From: Pectobacterium aroidearum
GTDB lineage: Bacteria > Pseudomonadota > Gammaproteobacteria > Enterobacterales > Enterobacteriaceae
Length of the DNA: 64,000 nt
Reading direction: 5' to 3'
Assembly: GCF_015689195.1 (NCBI RefSeq)
Contig: NZ_CP065044.1
Span: 62,001-126,000 of the forward strand
Shown: in pieces, positions 17,186 to 26,293 of the stretch
How the letters are laid out: every line of letters begins with the position of its first letter
How positions within the stretch are numbered: position 1 is the stretch's first letter
Notes under the pieces: model-generated
Databases searched by the model: none
Told to the model about the DNA's origin: nothing
What the model saw: the letters and a program-made list of their open reading frames with translations, nothing else
Translations under genes and position numbers: made by a program

Positions 17186-18097
17186 ATGTCGGTGAAAGAT
17201 GCGCTACTCGCGCTTTGTGTCGTGGTGTTATGGGGTGTGAATTTTGTGGTGATCAAGGTCGGCCTGAATGATATGCCGCCCTTTTTACTGGCAGGGCTGC
17301 GTTTCTCGCTGGTGGCGCTACCGGCTATTTTCTTTGTTCCGTTCCCGCGTATTCCCCTGAAATGGCTGATTGCCTATGGCATGACAATCAGCTTCGGTCA
17401 GTTTGGCTTTCTGTTTCTCGCTATCAAGCTCGGTATGCCCGCGGGGATTGCCTCGCTGGTGCTACAGGCTCAGGCTTTTTTTACGCTGCTGGTTGGCGCG
17501 GTTTTGCTGTCGGAAAAGCTGCGTTGGAATCACGTTGTTGGGATTCTGGTCGCCGCGATAGGGATGGTGGTGCTGGCAGAAGGGCGCACAGCGCTGCAAA
17601 TGTCCTCCGGTATGACCACTACCACGCTGCTGCTGACGTTGGCGGCGGCGCTGTCATGGGCGGTCGGTAACATCGTCAATAAAGTGATCATGAGCAAAAA
17701 CAGCGATGTACGCATCATGTCGCTGGTGGTGTGGGGTGCATTGGTGCCTGTCGTGCCGTTTTTCATCAGTTCCTGGCTGTTCGAAGGCAGGGACGCGATT
17801 GTCCACAGTTTAACGACGATCCAACTGCCGACGATCTTGTCGTTAGCGTATCTGGCGTTTGCGGCCACCATCATCGGTTACGGGATTTGGGGAAGCCTGC
17901 TGGCGCGCTATGAGACCTGGCGTGTGGCGCCCTTATCGCTGTTGGTGCCGGTGGTTGGGCTGGTCAGCGCCGCCGTTTTTCTTGGTGAATCGCTCTCGCT
18001 GCTGCAAATCATGGGGGCGGTGTTGATTATGGCCGGCCTGTTGGTGAATGTGTTTGGCGCGCGGTTACGTTCATGGCTACCTGTGCGGCAGTCATAG
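17186..18097 (+). CDS. eamA: O-acetylserine/cysteine exporter EamA
   Basis: 303 aa, ten hydrophobic segments in two DMT/EamA repeats. The second ATG (17186) is chosen because it aligns with the E. coli start (MSRKDG / MSVKDA) and lies 7 bases after CAGGGG; an ATG at 17180 overlaps the ribosome site. Long stretches agree with E. coli EamA (YdeD): VVLWGVNFVVIKVG, SLVLQAQAFFTLL, YGIWGSLLARYETWR, APLSLLVPVVGL. Exports cysteine-pathway metabolites across the inner membrane. Convergent with uxaB. Confidence 0.9.
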   Translation: MSVKDALLALCVVVLWGVNFVVIKVGLNDMPPFLLAGLRFSLVALPAIFFVPFPRIPLKWLIAYGMTISFGQFGFLFLAIKLGMPAGIASLVLQAQAFFTLLVGAVLLSEKLRWNHVVGILVAAIGMVVLAEGRTALQMSSGMTTTTLLLTLAAALSWAVGNIVNKVIMSKNSDVRIMSLVVWGALVPVVPFFISSWLFEGRDAIVHSLTTIQLPTILSLAYLAFAATIIGYGIWGSLLARYETWRVAPLSLLVPVVGLVSAAVFLGESLSLLQIMGAVLIMAGLLVNVFGARLRSWLPVRQS

Positions 18098-18142
18098 CGG
18101 TGCAGTTGAACGATTTGGGTATGTATTATCTGAAAGGGAAAA

Positions 18143-18160
18143 CAGCGCCTGGGGGCGCTG
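18143..18160 (-). terminator. uxaB terminator
   Basis: Stem CAGCGCC / GGCGCTG with a 4-base loop; on the minus strand the stem is followed by TTTTCCCTTT. Starts 10 bases after the uxaB stop, ending lgoD-uxaB. Confidence 0.75.
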
Positions 18161-18170
18161 CCTATCGTTA

Positions 18171-19616
18171 TTATCCTTGTGCTTTCAACGCCTGACGCAT
18201 CCCTTGCGTCAGAATATTGCCCAGATCGGCTGCCACCTGCTCCACTAAACCTGAGCGCTGGGTGAGATCCTCTCCCCAGTGTGCGGTGTCTGCGAGTACT
18301 TCGTTGACTAACTCATGCACGGTTAGATCGGTCCCCACGCGTGGCCACAGCTGGCGGTAACGGGTGAGCCACTGCTCATCATCCTGTAAAGGATAAGTTT
18401 CGCCCGCTCGTTCTCCGCGGTAGAAGGCAATCAGTGCGGCCAGCGCAAACGTCAATCGTGCCGGAAAGCGCGCGTCACGGTGGCCTGCCAGCAACTGCGG
18501 CAGAATACGTGTGCGGAATTTAGTCATGCCATTGAGTGCGATGGAGAGCAACTGATGGCGAATATAGGGGTTCTGAAAACGTCCGGTGACGGCATCGGCA
18601 AATTCACGCAGCTCATTCGCCGGTAAATCGAGCACAGGGATGATCTCTTGATGTAGCGTATTTTCTACAAAGCGACGTACATCGGCGTCCTGCATCGCTT
18701 CACCTACTGTATCCAACCCGCAGAGCCAGGCAACCGGAACCAGAGCGGTGTGTGCACCATTCAAAATCGCCACTTTACGTTCTTTATACGGCCTGATGTC
18801 GTCAACAATGCGGATATTAAGCGGGCATTCCGCAAGTTTCAGCTCATCTGCCAGCCAACCGGGACCTTGAATGACAAAGAGATAAAAATGTTCGGCGGTA
18901 TCCAGAAAGGCATCGTGGTAGCCCAGCTCCTCTTCCTGCGCTGACGACTCTTCACGTGGGTATCCCGTTACGATTCTGTCCACGAGCGTGGAACAGAAGG
19001 TGTTGGCTGTCTCAATCCAGTCGAGAAACGCGGGTGAGAGTTGCCATTCCTGAGCATAGCGCAGAACCAGAGCTTTGAGCGCCTCTCCGTTATAGTCGAT
19101 CAGTTCGCAGGGAATAATGACCCAGCCTTTATCGCTCTCACCGTTAAAATGCGTAAAGCGTTCCAGCAACAGGCGTGTCAGCTTGGCAGGAAAACTGACC
19201 GGCGGCGTATCGTTGACGCTGTCGCCTGCGTGATAGCTGATGCCCGCTTCCGTGGTGTTTGAAAAAACAAAACGAATGGCGGCGTTATGAGCCAATGCCA
19301 GATAATCGGCAAAATGCTGATACGGGTTAATCTCGTTATTCACCGAACGGATCAGGCGCGCATCGCTGACGGCCTCACCCTGTTTGTTAAGCCCTCTAAT
19401 GACCGTGGTGTAAAGCCCATCTTGCGTATTGAGCGACGGCGGAAAATCGGTATTAATAGGGCGCACAATCGTCACGCCCGCCTGAAGATCGGTCTTCTCA
19501 TTCAGCACATCCAACTGCCAGTCTACAAAGGCGCGCAGGAAGTTGCCTTCACCAAACTGAATCACTTTTGTTGGATAGCATGCGCCGGGAAAGTTTTTCC
19601 GATTCAATGTCTTCAT
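18171..19616 (-). CDS. uxaB: Tagaturonate reductase UxaB
   Basis: 481 aa, aligning with E. coli UxaB (483 aa) from [11 protein letters not shown] to the end. NADH-dependent reduction of D-tagaturonate to D-altronate, cytoplasmic. Seen: [16 protein letters not shown] nucleotide-binding start, [36 protein letters not shown] (catalytic lysine region of the mannitol-dehydrogenase superfamily), [18 protein letters not shown]. Begins 13 bases after lgoD, so they are co-transcribed: LgoD makes tagaturonate and UxaB reduces it. Usually uxaB sits with uxaC/uxaA; here it is part of the L-galactonate cassette. Confidence 0.93.
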   Translation of the reverse strand: MKTLNRKNFPGACYPTKVIQFGEGNFLRAFVDWQLDVLNEKTDLQAGVTIVRPINTDFPPSLNTQDGLYTTVIRGLNKQGEAVSDARLIRSVNNEINPYQHFADYLALAHNAAIRFVFSNTTEAGISYHAGDSVNDTPPVSFPAKLTRLLLERFTHFNGESDKGWVIIPCELIDYNGEALKALVLRYAQEWQLSPAFLDWIETANTFCSTLVDRIVTGYPREESSAQEEELGYHDAFLDTAEHFYLFVIQGPGWLADELKLAECPLNIRIVDDIRPYKERKVAILNGAHTALVPVAWLCGLDTVGEAMQDADVRRFVENTLHQEIIPVLDLPANELREFADAVTGRFQNPYIRHQLLSIALNGMTKFRTRILPQLLAGHRDARFPARLTFALAALIAFYRGERAGETYPLQDDEQWLTRYRQLWPRVGTDLTVHELVNEVLADTAHWGEDLTQRSGLVEQVAADLGNILTQGMRQALKAQG

Positions 19617-19629
19617 GATTATTCCCTCA

Positions 19630-20652
19630 TCAGAATGTGATGACGCCTTTGATCAGCTCACGGTTGTTAATGACATCCTTTTCATAGATGTCAGCCAGTG
19701 TGGAAAAGGAATAACGGTGCGTCAGCATCATTTCTGCGGTGAGTTTACCTTCAGACATCAAACGACCCACTTTGGCGAAATCTTCCGGTGTGGCGTTACG
19801 ACTGCCCATCATCGTGGTTTCTTTCTTATGGAAGTCAGGATCGGAGAACTGTAAATCACCTTTAAACAGACCGACAAACACGATGCTGCCACCGTGGCGG
19901 ATCAGGTTAATGGTGTTGTTCATCGCATGCTGATTTCCCGTGGCATCGATGACTTTTTCTGCCAGTGAACCGCCAAATTCGGCACGTAGCTGGGCCTCAA
20001 AATCCTCGGCAGAGGGATCGACGACCGAAAGATTTAGGTGGGCAATAACGTGCTCGCGGCGGGCTGCACTGGTATCTGCGACAACCACGTGAGCGCCGTC
20101 TGCTTTGGCGATGGCTGCTGCGCCAAGGCCAATCGGTCCGGCACCGACGACCAGCACCTGTTCACCCTGTAGCACCTTTGCCCGACGAACGGCGTGCGCA
20201 CTAATGGCGTAGGGCTCGATTAACGCCGCCGCCTGTGGGTCGATCCCTTCTGCAAGCAACACGTTTGTGGCGGGCACCGCCAGATATTCGCTAAATCCGC
20301 CATCCTGATGTACACCAATCACTGAAATTTTCTCGCAGCAGTTGGTACGGCCGCTCTTGCAGGCAGGACATTGCTGACAGGCGACATAGGGAATGACGGC
20401 AACCTGCTGGCCTTTTTTAAATTGATGTACATTTTTGCCCGTATCGACAACCTCTCCACATATTTCGTGGCCTAATACGCGTGGGTAGCTAAAAAAGGGT
20501 TGATTCCCTCCCCAGGCATGAATATCTGTGCCACAAATACCCACAGAATTAATTTTAATTAATGTTTCATCTTCACCCGGAATAGGTATTTCACGTTTTT
20601 TCCAGACAAGTTTTTTTGGTTCCTGGCAAATCAATATATTCATTGTTGACAT
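19630..20652 (-). CDS. lgoD: L-galactonate 5-dehydrogenase LgoD
   Basis: 340 aa, the same length as E. coli LgoD (YjjN) and nearly collinear with it. Zinc-dependent medium-chain dehydrogenase oxidising L-galactonate to D-tagaturonate with NAD. Catalytic zinc ligands are in [12 protein letters not shown] and LGHEICGEV; the structural zinc cysteines are in [15 protein letters not shown]; the NAD-binding GxGxxG is [13 protein letters not shown]. Start ATG 20652 has AGGAGAG upstream. Divergent from the regulator lgoR, with uxaB downstream. Confidence 0.95.
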   Translation of the reverse strand: MSTMNILICQEPKKLVWKKREIPIPGEDETLIKINSVGICGTDIHAWGGNQPFFSYPRVLGHEICGEVVDTGKNVHQFKKGQQVAVIPYVACQQCPACKSGRTNCCEKISVIGVHQDGGFSEYLAVPATNVLLAEGIDPQAAALIEPYAISAHAVRRAKVLQGEQVLVVGAGPIGLGAAAIAKADGAHVVVADTSAARREHVIAHLNLSVVDPSAEDFEAQLRAEFGGSLAEKVIDATGNQHAMNNTINLIRHGGSIVFVGLFKGDLQFSDPDFHKKETTMMGSRNATPEDFAKVGRLMSEGKLTAEMMLTHRYSFSTLADIYEKDVINNRELIKGVITF

Positions 20653-20683
20653 GATTATTCTCTCCTGTTTTTTGTTTTTTCAG

Positions 20684-20709
20684 ATATTGATGAAAAAAAA
20701 TATTGATGA
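20684..20709. promoter_or_regulatory. Direct repeat in lgoD/lgoR control region, candidate operator
   Basis: ATATTGATGA occurs at 20684-20693 and 20700-20709, 16 bases apart start to start, in the 141-bp divergent region between lgoD and lgoR. Position suggests LgoR binding and control of both genes; no footprint data are implied. Confidence 0.45.
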
Positions 20710-20793
20710 GAGACAGGAGCTATAAATTGTGAATGCGGACTCATAAAAATGTTTTAAATCGGTTTTTAATGTGCTCAAAAAAGGAGATCTCTC

Positions 20794-21708
20794 ATGAGTC
20801 GTTCACAAAATTTACGTCACAATGTCATTAATCAGATTATCGATGATATGGCCCGTGGTCATATTCCCTCGCCTCTGCCATCGCAAAATGCGCTGGCAGA
20901 AATGTATAACATCAGCCGCACAACGGTGCGTCATATTCTGGTTCATCTGTGTGACTGCGGTGTGCTTATACAGGTTGGCAGCGATTATGTGATTGCCCGA
21001 AAACCCGACCACGACGATGGGTTCACCTGTATTACCGCCCCGATGGCTGAGCAAAACCGCATTTTCGAGCAGGCATTTTTCACCATGATTAACCAGCGTC
21101 TGCTACGTGTGGGAGAGACATTTTCAGAGCTACAGCTCGCACGGGATGCGGGTGTAAGTCCGGTAGTCGTACGTGAATATCTTTTAAAATTCGGGCGTTA
21201 CAATCTGATTCAGAACGAAAAGCGTGGGCAGTGGAGTATGAAAGAGTTCGATCAGGCTTACGCGGAACAGCTGTTTGAATTACGGGAAATGTTGGAGACA
21301 CATGCTCTGCAACACTTCCTCAATCTGCCGGACGACGACCCCCGTTGGCTAGAGGCTAAAACCTTGCTGGAGCGCCATCGCATGTTACGCGACAGCATTG
21401 GCAACAGTTTTCGCATGTTCTCGCAGCTCGATCGTAGTTTTCATGCGCTTTTACTTTCCGCTGCTGAAAATGTCTTTTTTGATCAGTCGCTTGAAATCAT
21501 CTCTGTGATATTCCATTTCCATTACCAGTGGGATGAAAGCGATCTCAAACAGCGCAATATCATCGCGATTGACGAGCACATGACCATCCTCAGCGCACTG
21601 ATTTGTCGAAGCGATCTGGATGCCACGCTGGCGCTACGTAACCATTTGAATTCAGCTAAACAATCGATGATTCGCTCAATTAATCAAACAGTGCGAGCTG
21701 ACTATTAA
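20794..21708 (+). CDS. lgoR: L-galactonate catabolism regulator LgoR
   Basis: 304 aa, collinear with E. coli LgoR (YjjM). GntR-family protein: an N-terminal winged-helix part (PSQNALAEMYNISRTTVRHIL) followed by a second winged-helix-like part (FSELQLARDAGVSPVVVREYLLKFGRYNLI) and an FCD-type all-helical ligand domain (QLFELREMLETHALQHF, FHALLLSAAENVFFDQ). Start ATG has AAGGAG upstream. Probably responds to L-galactonate and activates lgoD-uxaB and lgoT. Confidence 0.92.
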   Translation: MSRSQNLRHNVINQIIDDMARGHIPSPLPSQNALAEMYNISRTTVRHILVHLCDCGVLIQVGSDYVIARKPDHDDGFTCITAPMAEQNRIFEQAFFTMINQRLLRVGETFSELQLARDAGVSPVVVREYLLKFGRYNLIQNEKRGQWSMKEFDQAYAEQLFELREMLETHALQHFLNLPDDDPRWLEAKTLLERHRMLRDSIGNSFRMFSQLDRSFHALLLSAAENVFFDQSLEIISVIFHFHYQWDESDLKQRNIIAIDEHMTILSALICRSDLDATLALRNHLNSAKQSMIRSINQTVRADY

Positions 21709-21921
21709 AAACCAATTAAAAACCGTAAATCATTATCAAGAGCACGGTTTTATCAAAATAAAAACGCCTGAGAAATATCTCCTATCTATGCTCACGAGAA
21801 GTCGACTGTATTAATAAAAATTCGTGAGTGGTGATGACGTATTTCATTGCTTTCCGTTTAAAACCATTTTACTCAGCCCTGCGTTGAGTAAAGATAAAAT
21901 TATAATATCCAGGAGCCAGAC

Positions 21922-23271
21922 GTGGAAAAGAATAATATAACGCTAGACCCGCGTTCTTCGTTTGATACCCGTTCTTCAGCACCGCCAGAGGGAATAATTC
22001 AACGCAGTAGTCGCATTAAACGTATTCAGACTACGGCAATGATTCTGCTATTTTTTGCGGCGGTGATTAATTATCTCGACCGAAGTTCTCTTTCGGTCGC
22101 TAACTTAACGATTCGTCAGGAATTGGGGCTAAGTGCAACAGAAATTGGTGCATTGCTCTCCGTTTTCTCTCTTGCCTATGGGATTGCACAGCTCCCTTGT
22201 GGCCCGTTGCTGGATCGTAAAGGCCCGCGCATTATGCTAGGCCTTGGGATGTTTTTCTGGTCACTGTTTCAGGCACTGTCTGGCATGGTACACAGCTTCA
22301 CTCAGTTCGTACTGGTCCGTATTGGTATGGGGATTGGCGAAGCACCGATGAACCCATGCGGCGTGAAGGTGATCAACGACTGGTTTAACATCAAAGAGCG
22401 CGGCCGCCCGATGGGATTCTTTAATGCGGCTTCAACGATTGGTGTTGCAATAAGCCCACCCATTCTGGCGGCGATGATGTTGGTCATGGGCTGGCGCGGT
22501 ATGTTCATTACCATCGGCCTATTTGGTATTTTACTCGCTATCGGCTGGTATATGTTGTATCGCAACCGTGAGCAGATCGAACTCACCGCTGATGAGCAGG
22601 CTTACCTGAACGCGGGCAGCGTGAACGCTCGTCGCGATCCGTTGAGTTTCATTGAATGGCGCAGTCTGTTTCGTAACCGTACGATGTGGGGCATGATGCT
22701 GGGCTTTAGCGGCATCAACTATACCGCGTGGTTATATTTAGCCTGGCTGCCCGGCTATCTACAAACGGCTTATAATCTGGATTTAAAAAGCACGGGTCTG
22801 ATGGCCGCGATTCCTTTCCTGTTTGGTGCCGCTGGGATGCTGGTGAACGGCTATGTCACGGACTGGCTGGTGAAAAGGGGAATGGAACCAATCAAGAGCC
22901 GTAAAATCTGCATCATTGCCGGTATGTTGTGCTCTGCGGCTTTTACCTTTGTTGTTCCACAGGCAACAACCTCAATAGAAGCGGTATTACTGATTAGTAT
23001 GGCGCTGTTCTGCATCCACTTTGCGGGAACATCGTGCTGGGGGCTGATCCATGTTGCCGTTGCGTCGCGTATGACAGCATCGGTCGGCAGTATCCAAAAC
23101 TTTGCCAGCTTCATCTGTGCATCATTCGCCCCGATTGTGACTGGCTTTATTGTGGATACCACGCATTCCTTCCGTCTGGCGCTGATCATCTGTGGTTGTG
23201 TGACGGTATTGGGTGCGCTGGCCTACGTCTTCCTCGTTCGTCAACCGATTAGCGATCCTCGTAAGGATTGA
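21922..23271 (+). CDS. lgoT: L-galactonate:H+ symporter LgoT
   Basis: 449 aa from a GTG at 21922 with AGGAG 6 bases upstream. Major-facilitator protein of the anion:cation symporter group, matching E. coli LgoT (YjjL): NYLDRSSLSVANL, GIAQLPCGPLLDRKGPR, MGIGEAPMNPCGVKVINDWF, FAGTSCWGLIHVAVASRM. About twelve membrane segments. Brings L-galactonate into the cell for LgoD. A 213-bp gap separates it from lgoR; the gap holds an imperfect aaaccgt / acggttt hairpin after lgoR and a likely own promoter. Confidence 0.94.
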   Translation: MEKNNITLDPRSSFDTRSSAPPEGIIQRSSRIKRIQTTAMILLFFAAVINYLDRSSLSVANLTIRQELGLSATEIGALLSVFSLAYGIAQLPCGPLLDRKGPRIMLGLGMFFWSLFQALSGMVHSFTQFVLVRIGMGIGEAPMNPCGVKVINDWFNIKERGRPMGFFNAASTIGVAISPPILAAMMLVMGWRGMFITIGLFGILLAIGWYMLYRNREQIELTADEQAYLNAGSVNARRDPLSFIEWRSLFRNRTMWGMMLGFSGINYTAWLYLAWLPGYLQTAYNLDLKSTGLMAAIPFLFGAAGMLVNGYVTDWLVKRGMEPIKSRKICIIAGMLCSAAFTFVVPQATTSIEAVLLISMALFCIHFAGTSCWGLIHVAVASRMTASVGSIQNFASFICASFAPIVTGFIVDTTHSFRLALIICGCVTVLGALAYVFLVRQPISDPRKD

Positions 23272-23278
23272 TTCTCCG

Positions 23279-23322
23279 CCGCCCCGCATCTCTATCCCCT
23301 TTCTTCTGCGGGGCGGTTTTTT
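23279..23322 (+). terminator. lgoT terminator
   Basis: Perfect 10-bp stem ccgccccgca / tgcggggcgg followed by six T residues, 7 bases after the lgoT stop. Confidence 0.92.
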
Positions 23323-23535
23323 GTCACCTTGCCTTATGACGGTGCGTATTTATCGTGCAGCGTCGCAAAGATAAGCGGCTATTTTCGCAATTTCTCACGC
23401 CTTTCCTACGCTTCTTACTGCTGCTGATGAATCCGTTAAGCCGCGGTCGTTTATTGGCTCGGGCTTTGCAAGTTAGTTTTGCACGAGGGTAGACATAAAA
23501 GCAGTGAGTGAAATCAACGGGATAAAGGGGTCTTC

Positions 23536-25314
23536 ATGAAAACAAAAAACACAACATCGGGAAAATGGTTGCTGTCGCTGAGCGTGGCAGCGCTGCTGGT
23601 GAGTGGAGCTGTGCAGGCGGCGTCAGCCCCTGCGGTGGAAGCGAAAAACGGTATGGTGGTTAGTTCACAGTATCTGGCTTCGCAGATTGGCGTCGATATC
23701 ATGAAGATGGGCGGCAACGCGATTGATGCCGCGGTGGCTGTGGGCTATGCGCAGGCGGTAGTGAATCCCTGCTGTGGCAACATCGGCGGTGGCGGGTTTA
23801 TGACGCTGCATCTGGCCGATGGAAAAGACACCTTTATCAACTTCCGTGAAACGGCACCGGCGGCGGCCAGCGCCAACATGTACCTGAACGCGGATGGGAG
23901 TGTGAAAAAGGATGCGAGCCTGTATGGCTATCTGGCCGCTGGCGTACCGGGTACGGTGCTGGGGCTGGATACCGCGCTACAAAAATACGGCAAATTGACG
24001 CGTGAACAGGTGATGGCACCAGCGATTAAACTGGCGCGTGAAGGTTTTGAGCTTACGCGGGCAGATACCGATATTTTGGATACTACGGTAAAACGCTTCA
24101 AAGCTGACCCTGAAGCGGCGCGCATTTTCCTGCGTCCTGACGGTAGCCCGTTGCAGCCCGGTGATAAGCTGGTGCAAACCGATCTGGCGAATACCCTGGC
24201 AGCGATTGCCGCGAAAGGGCCGGATGCCTTCTACAAGGGGGAGATTCCACAGGCGGTGGAGAAGGCGGCAAAGCAGGGCGGCGGCATTTTGACGGCGGCT
24301 GATTTTGCCGATTACCGTATTACCGAAACAGCACCGGTAACCTGCAACTATCGTGGCTATCAGTTTGTCTCTTCGCCACCACCTAGCTCCGGTGGCGTCA
24401 CGATGTGTGAAATCCTCAATATTGTCGAAGGCTACGACATGAAATCGACAGGCTTTAATTCTGCTGCCACCGTTCATGTGCTGACGGAAGCAATGCGTCA
24501 CGCTTACATGGATCGTAATACGTATCTCGGCGATCCCGCGTTTGTCAGCAACCCTGTCGAGCGCTTGTTGAGCAAAGACTATGCCGCCGAAATCCGCAAA
24601 CAAATCGAGCCGGAGAATGCGACGCCGTCCAAAAACGTGCAGCCGGGGGTGGGTCCGCACGAGCGACCGGAAACCACGCACTACTCCATCGTGGATAATC
24701 AGGGCAATGCGGTGTCCACCACGTATACCGTGAACGGGCGTTTTGGTTCGGTGGTGATTGCGCCGGGAACAGGTTTCTTCCTCAATAACGAAATGGATGA
24801 CTTTACCGTGAAAGTTGGCGAGAAAAACCTGTATGGGTTGGTGCAAGGAGAGCGTAATTCGATCGCCCCCGGTAAGCGCCCACTTTCGTCCATGAGCCCG
24901 TCATTGGTGACGAAAGACGGCAAGGTCTTCATGGTGCTCGGTTCGCCCGGTGGTTCGCGCATTATCACCATCACGCTGCAAACGGCGCTGAATATCATCG
25001 ACCACGGCATGGCGCCGCAGGAAGCGGTAGACGCACCGCGCATCCATCATCAGTGGCTGCCGGACGAGGTGTATTATGAACAGCGCGGGCTATCTGCCGA
25101 TACGCTGAACCTGCTGAAGCAGCGCGGCTACAAGATGGTGGAACAAACGCCTTGGGGCGCAGCGGAGCTGATTCTGGTCGGCTTACCGGGTGCGGCGGGT
25201 GTGACGCCTGCGGATTCGGGCAATGACTCAGCGGTATCCGGCAAAGTACGCGAAGGTTACCTGTACGGTGCCAATGATATCCGCCGCCCGGCAGGGGCAG
25301 CGATAGGGTATTGA
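23536..25314 (+). CDS. ggt: Gamma-glutamyltranspeptidase
   Basis: 592 aa, periplasmic. Signal peptide about 1-29 (WLLSLSVAALLVSGAVQAAS). Self-processing N-terminal-nucleophile enzyme that hydrolyses or transfers the gamma-glutamyl group of glutathione. The nucleophile is T380 in ETTHYSIVD, where the chain is cut into large and small subunits. Other marks: NGMVVSSQ, GGNAIDAAVAVGYAQAVVNP, GNIGGGGFM, LSSMSPS and the PGGSR loop. Length and motifs are normal for the enterobacterial enzyme. Monocistronic; upstream 23323-23535 shows only promoter-size sequence. Confidence 0.96.
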   Translation: MKTKNTTSGKWLLSLSVAALLVSGAVQAASAPAVEAKNGMVVSSQYLASQIGVDIMKMGGNAIDAAVAVGYAQAVVNPCCGNIGGGGFMTLHLADGKDTFINFRETAPAAASANMYLNADGSVKKDASLYGYLAAGVPGTVLGLDTALQKYGKLTREQVMAPAIKLAREGFELTRADTDILDTTVKRFKADPEAARIFLRPDGSPLQPGDKLVQTDLANTLAAIAAKGPDAFYKGEIPQAVEKAAKQGGGILTAADFADYRITETAPVTCNYRGYQFVSSPPPSSGGVTMCEILNIVEGYDMKSTGFNSAATVHVLTEAMRHAYMDRNTYLGDPAFVSNPVERLLSKDYAAEIRKQIEPENATPSKNVQPGVGPHERPETTHYSIVDNQGNAVSTTYTVNGRFGSVVIAPGTGFFLNNEMDDFTVKVGEKNLYGLVQGERNSIAPGKRPLSSMSPSLVTKDGKVFMVLGSPGGSRIITITLQTALNIIDHGMAPQEAVDAPRIHHQWLPDEVYYEQRGLSADTLNLLKQRGYKMVEQTPWGAAELILVGLPGAAGVTPADSGNDSAVSGKVREGYLYGANDIRRPAGAAIGY

Positions 25315-25377
25315 TTTGAATGCACGTCAGGAGAAGCGGTTTACTTCCCCCTACCTATGGATTATTTTTAACTATTC

Positions 25378-25411
25378 ACAACATCCATGAATTAAACTTC
25401 ATGGATGTTGT
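25378..25411. terminator. Bidirectional hairpin between ggt and immunity genes
   Basis: Perfect 14-bp stem acaacatccatgaa / ttcatggatgttgt with a 6-base loop between convergent genes. T tracts are weak on both sides. Confidence 0.65.
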
Positions 25412-25430
25412 CTGAATTACTCTTAATCTC

Positions 25431-25757
25431 TTATTTTGGACCTTCCCACAAGAGTTTAGACTTCATTTCTTGTGGAACCATCTCAAAAAGAGATGATATA
25501 AGTTCTTTTTGACCGCTATAAGCTATTGAAATTTCATCGCTACAGTTTTCAATATAATACCTTGCTTGATTGTTAAGAAAGTAGATGTCGTGATCTTCAA
25601 AGTCTGGCGTCAAGATCGTGTAAGCCAGGTTATGGACAAGTTCTGCTTCATAGTAGCATGAACGATCGGTTCTTCCCTTATGTGACTGTATGTTCCGAAT
25701 ATAAGGGATCGCGAGGAGAAGCATTTTAACGTAGATTTCGTTTTTATTAATTTTCAT
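25431..25757 (-). CDS. Small protein, possible second immunity protein
   Basis: 108 aa, family not recognised. Soluble, rich in Y and E, AT-rich coding. No clear ribosome site before the ATG at 25757. It is the last gene of the two-partner-secretion cluster, 71 bases past the DUF4279 gene and on the same strand, before a strong convergent hairpin. Position suggests an extra (orphan) immunity gene from a former toxin tip; this is inference only. Confidence 0.55.
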   Translation of the reverse strand: MKINKNEIYVKMLLLAIPYIRNIQSHKGRTDRSCYYEAELVHNLAYTILTPDFEDHDIYFLNNQARYYIENCSDEISIAYSGQKELISSLFEMVPQEMKSKLLWEGPK

Positions 25758-25828
25758 TTTTTATTCGTTATTTTATTATAAAAATGCCTGGTTGTAAAAC
25801 CAGGCGTTTTGTCAGTAATACGATTTAC

Positions 25829-26293
25829 TTACTCGTCAGGGAAGAAATAAATATTAAGTGAGCACTCTAGATCTAAATCAGCTAATGCTCTCATTTGCTC
25901 TGGCCAGAGAACGGGGCCACCTTCACCATGTGCAGACAACCACACACACCTCAATGTCATTTGTACGCCAGAAGTGCTTTGCAATTCTCGTAATCCAGAA
26001 TGAGAGGCGCTGAGTTTATCGATGACCCAGTCAATATGCTCTCTTAAATCTTTCGATTTAACATCGTTTTCAGACGAAAGAAACCATGATGATATTTTTA
26101 CCTTTCGTGTACGTCCAAGGCTATTTGTTATTTCATCACCAACTATAAATTTTTCTGTTGGCTCGATGTTTAGTAATCCACTAATGTTATCCGGGTGCAT
26201 TTCACCAGGGTAGATTGATAGCATTGCATGGCATTCTAGGCATGTCTGAAAATCAGGATCTACGGTGTTTATCCTTGAGTGGATAGGGTTCAT
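25829..26293 (-). CDS. DUF4279-like protein, probable CdiI-type immunity
   Basis: 154 aa. Features of the DUF4279 family: ISGLLNIEPTEKFIVGDE, then SSWFLSS and a helix (EHIDWVIDKLSASHSGLREL), with MTLRCVW and LECSLNIYFF strands. Such proteins are frequent beside polymorphic toxins. Its ATG shares the A of the TAA stop of the large TpsA gene, so the two are translationally coupled, as expected for the cognate immunity gene of the toxin tip. Which nuclease or other activity it blocks is unknown. Confidence 0.72.
   Translation of the reverse strand: MNPIHSRINTVDPDFQTCLECHAMLSIYPGEMHPDNISGLLNIEPTEKFIVGDEITNSLGRTRKVKISSWFLSSENDVKSKDLREHIDWVIDKLSASHSGLRELQSTSGVQMTLRCVWLSAHGEGGPVLWPEQMRALADLDLECSLNIYFFPDE

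Noticed and set aside
23977-24846. 289-codon minus-strand frame across ggt
   Set aside because: Complete antisense shadow of a clear ggt gene with no family resemblance and no ribosome site.
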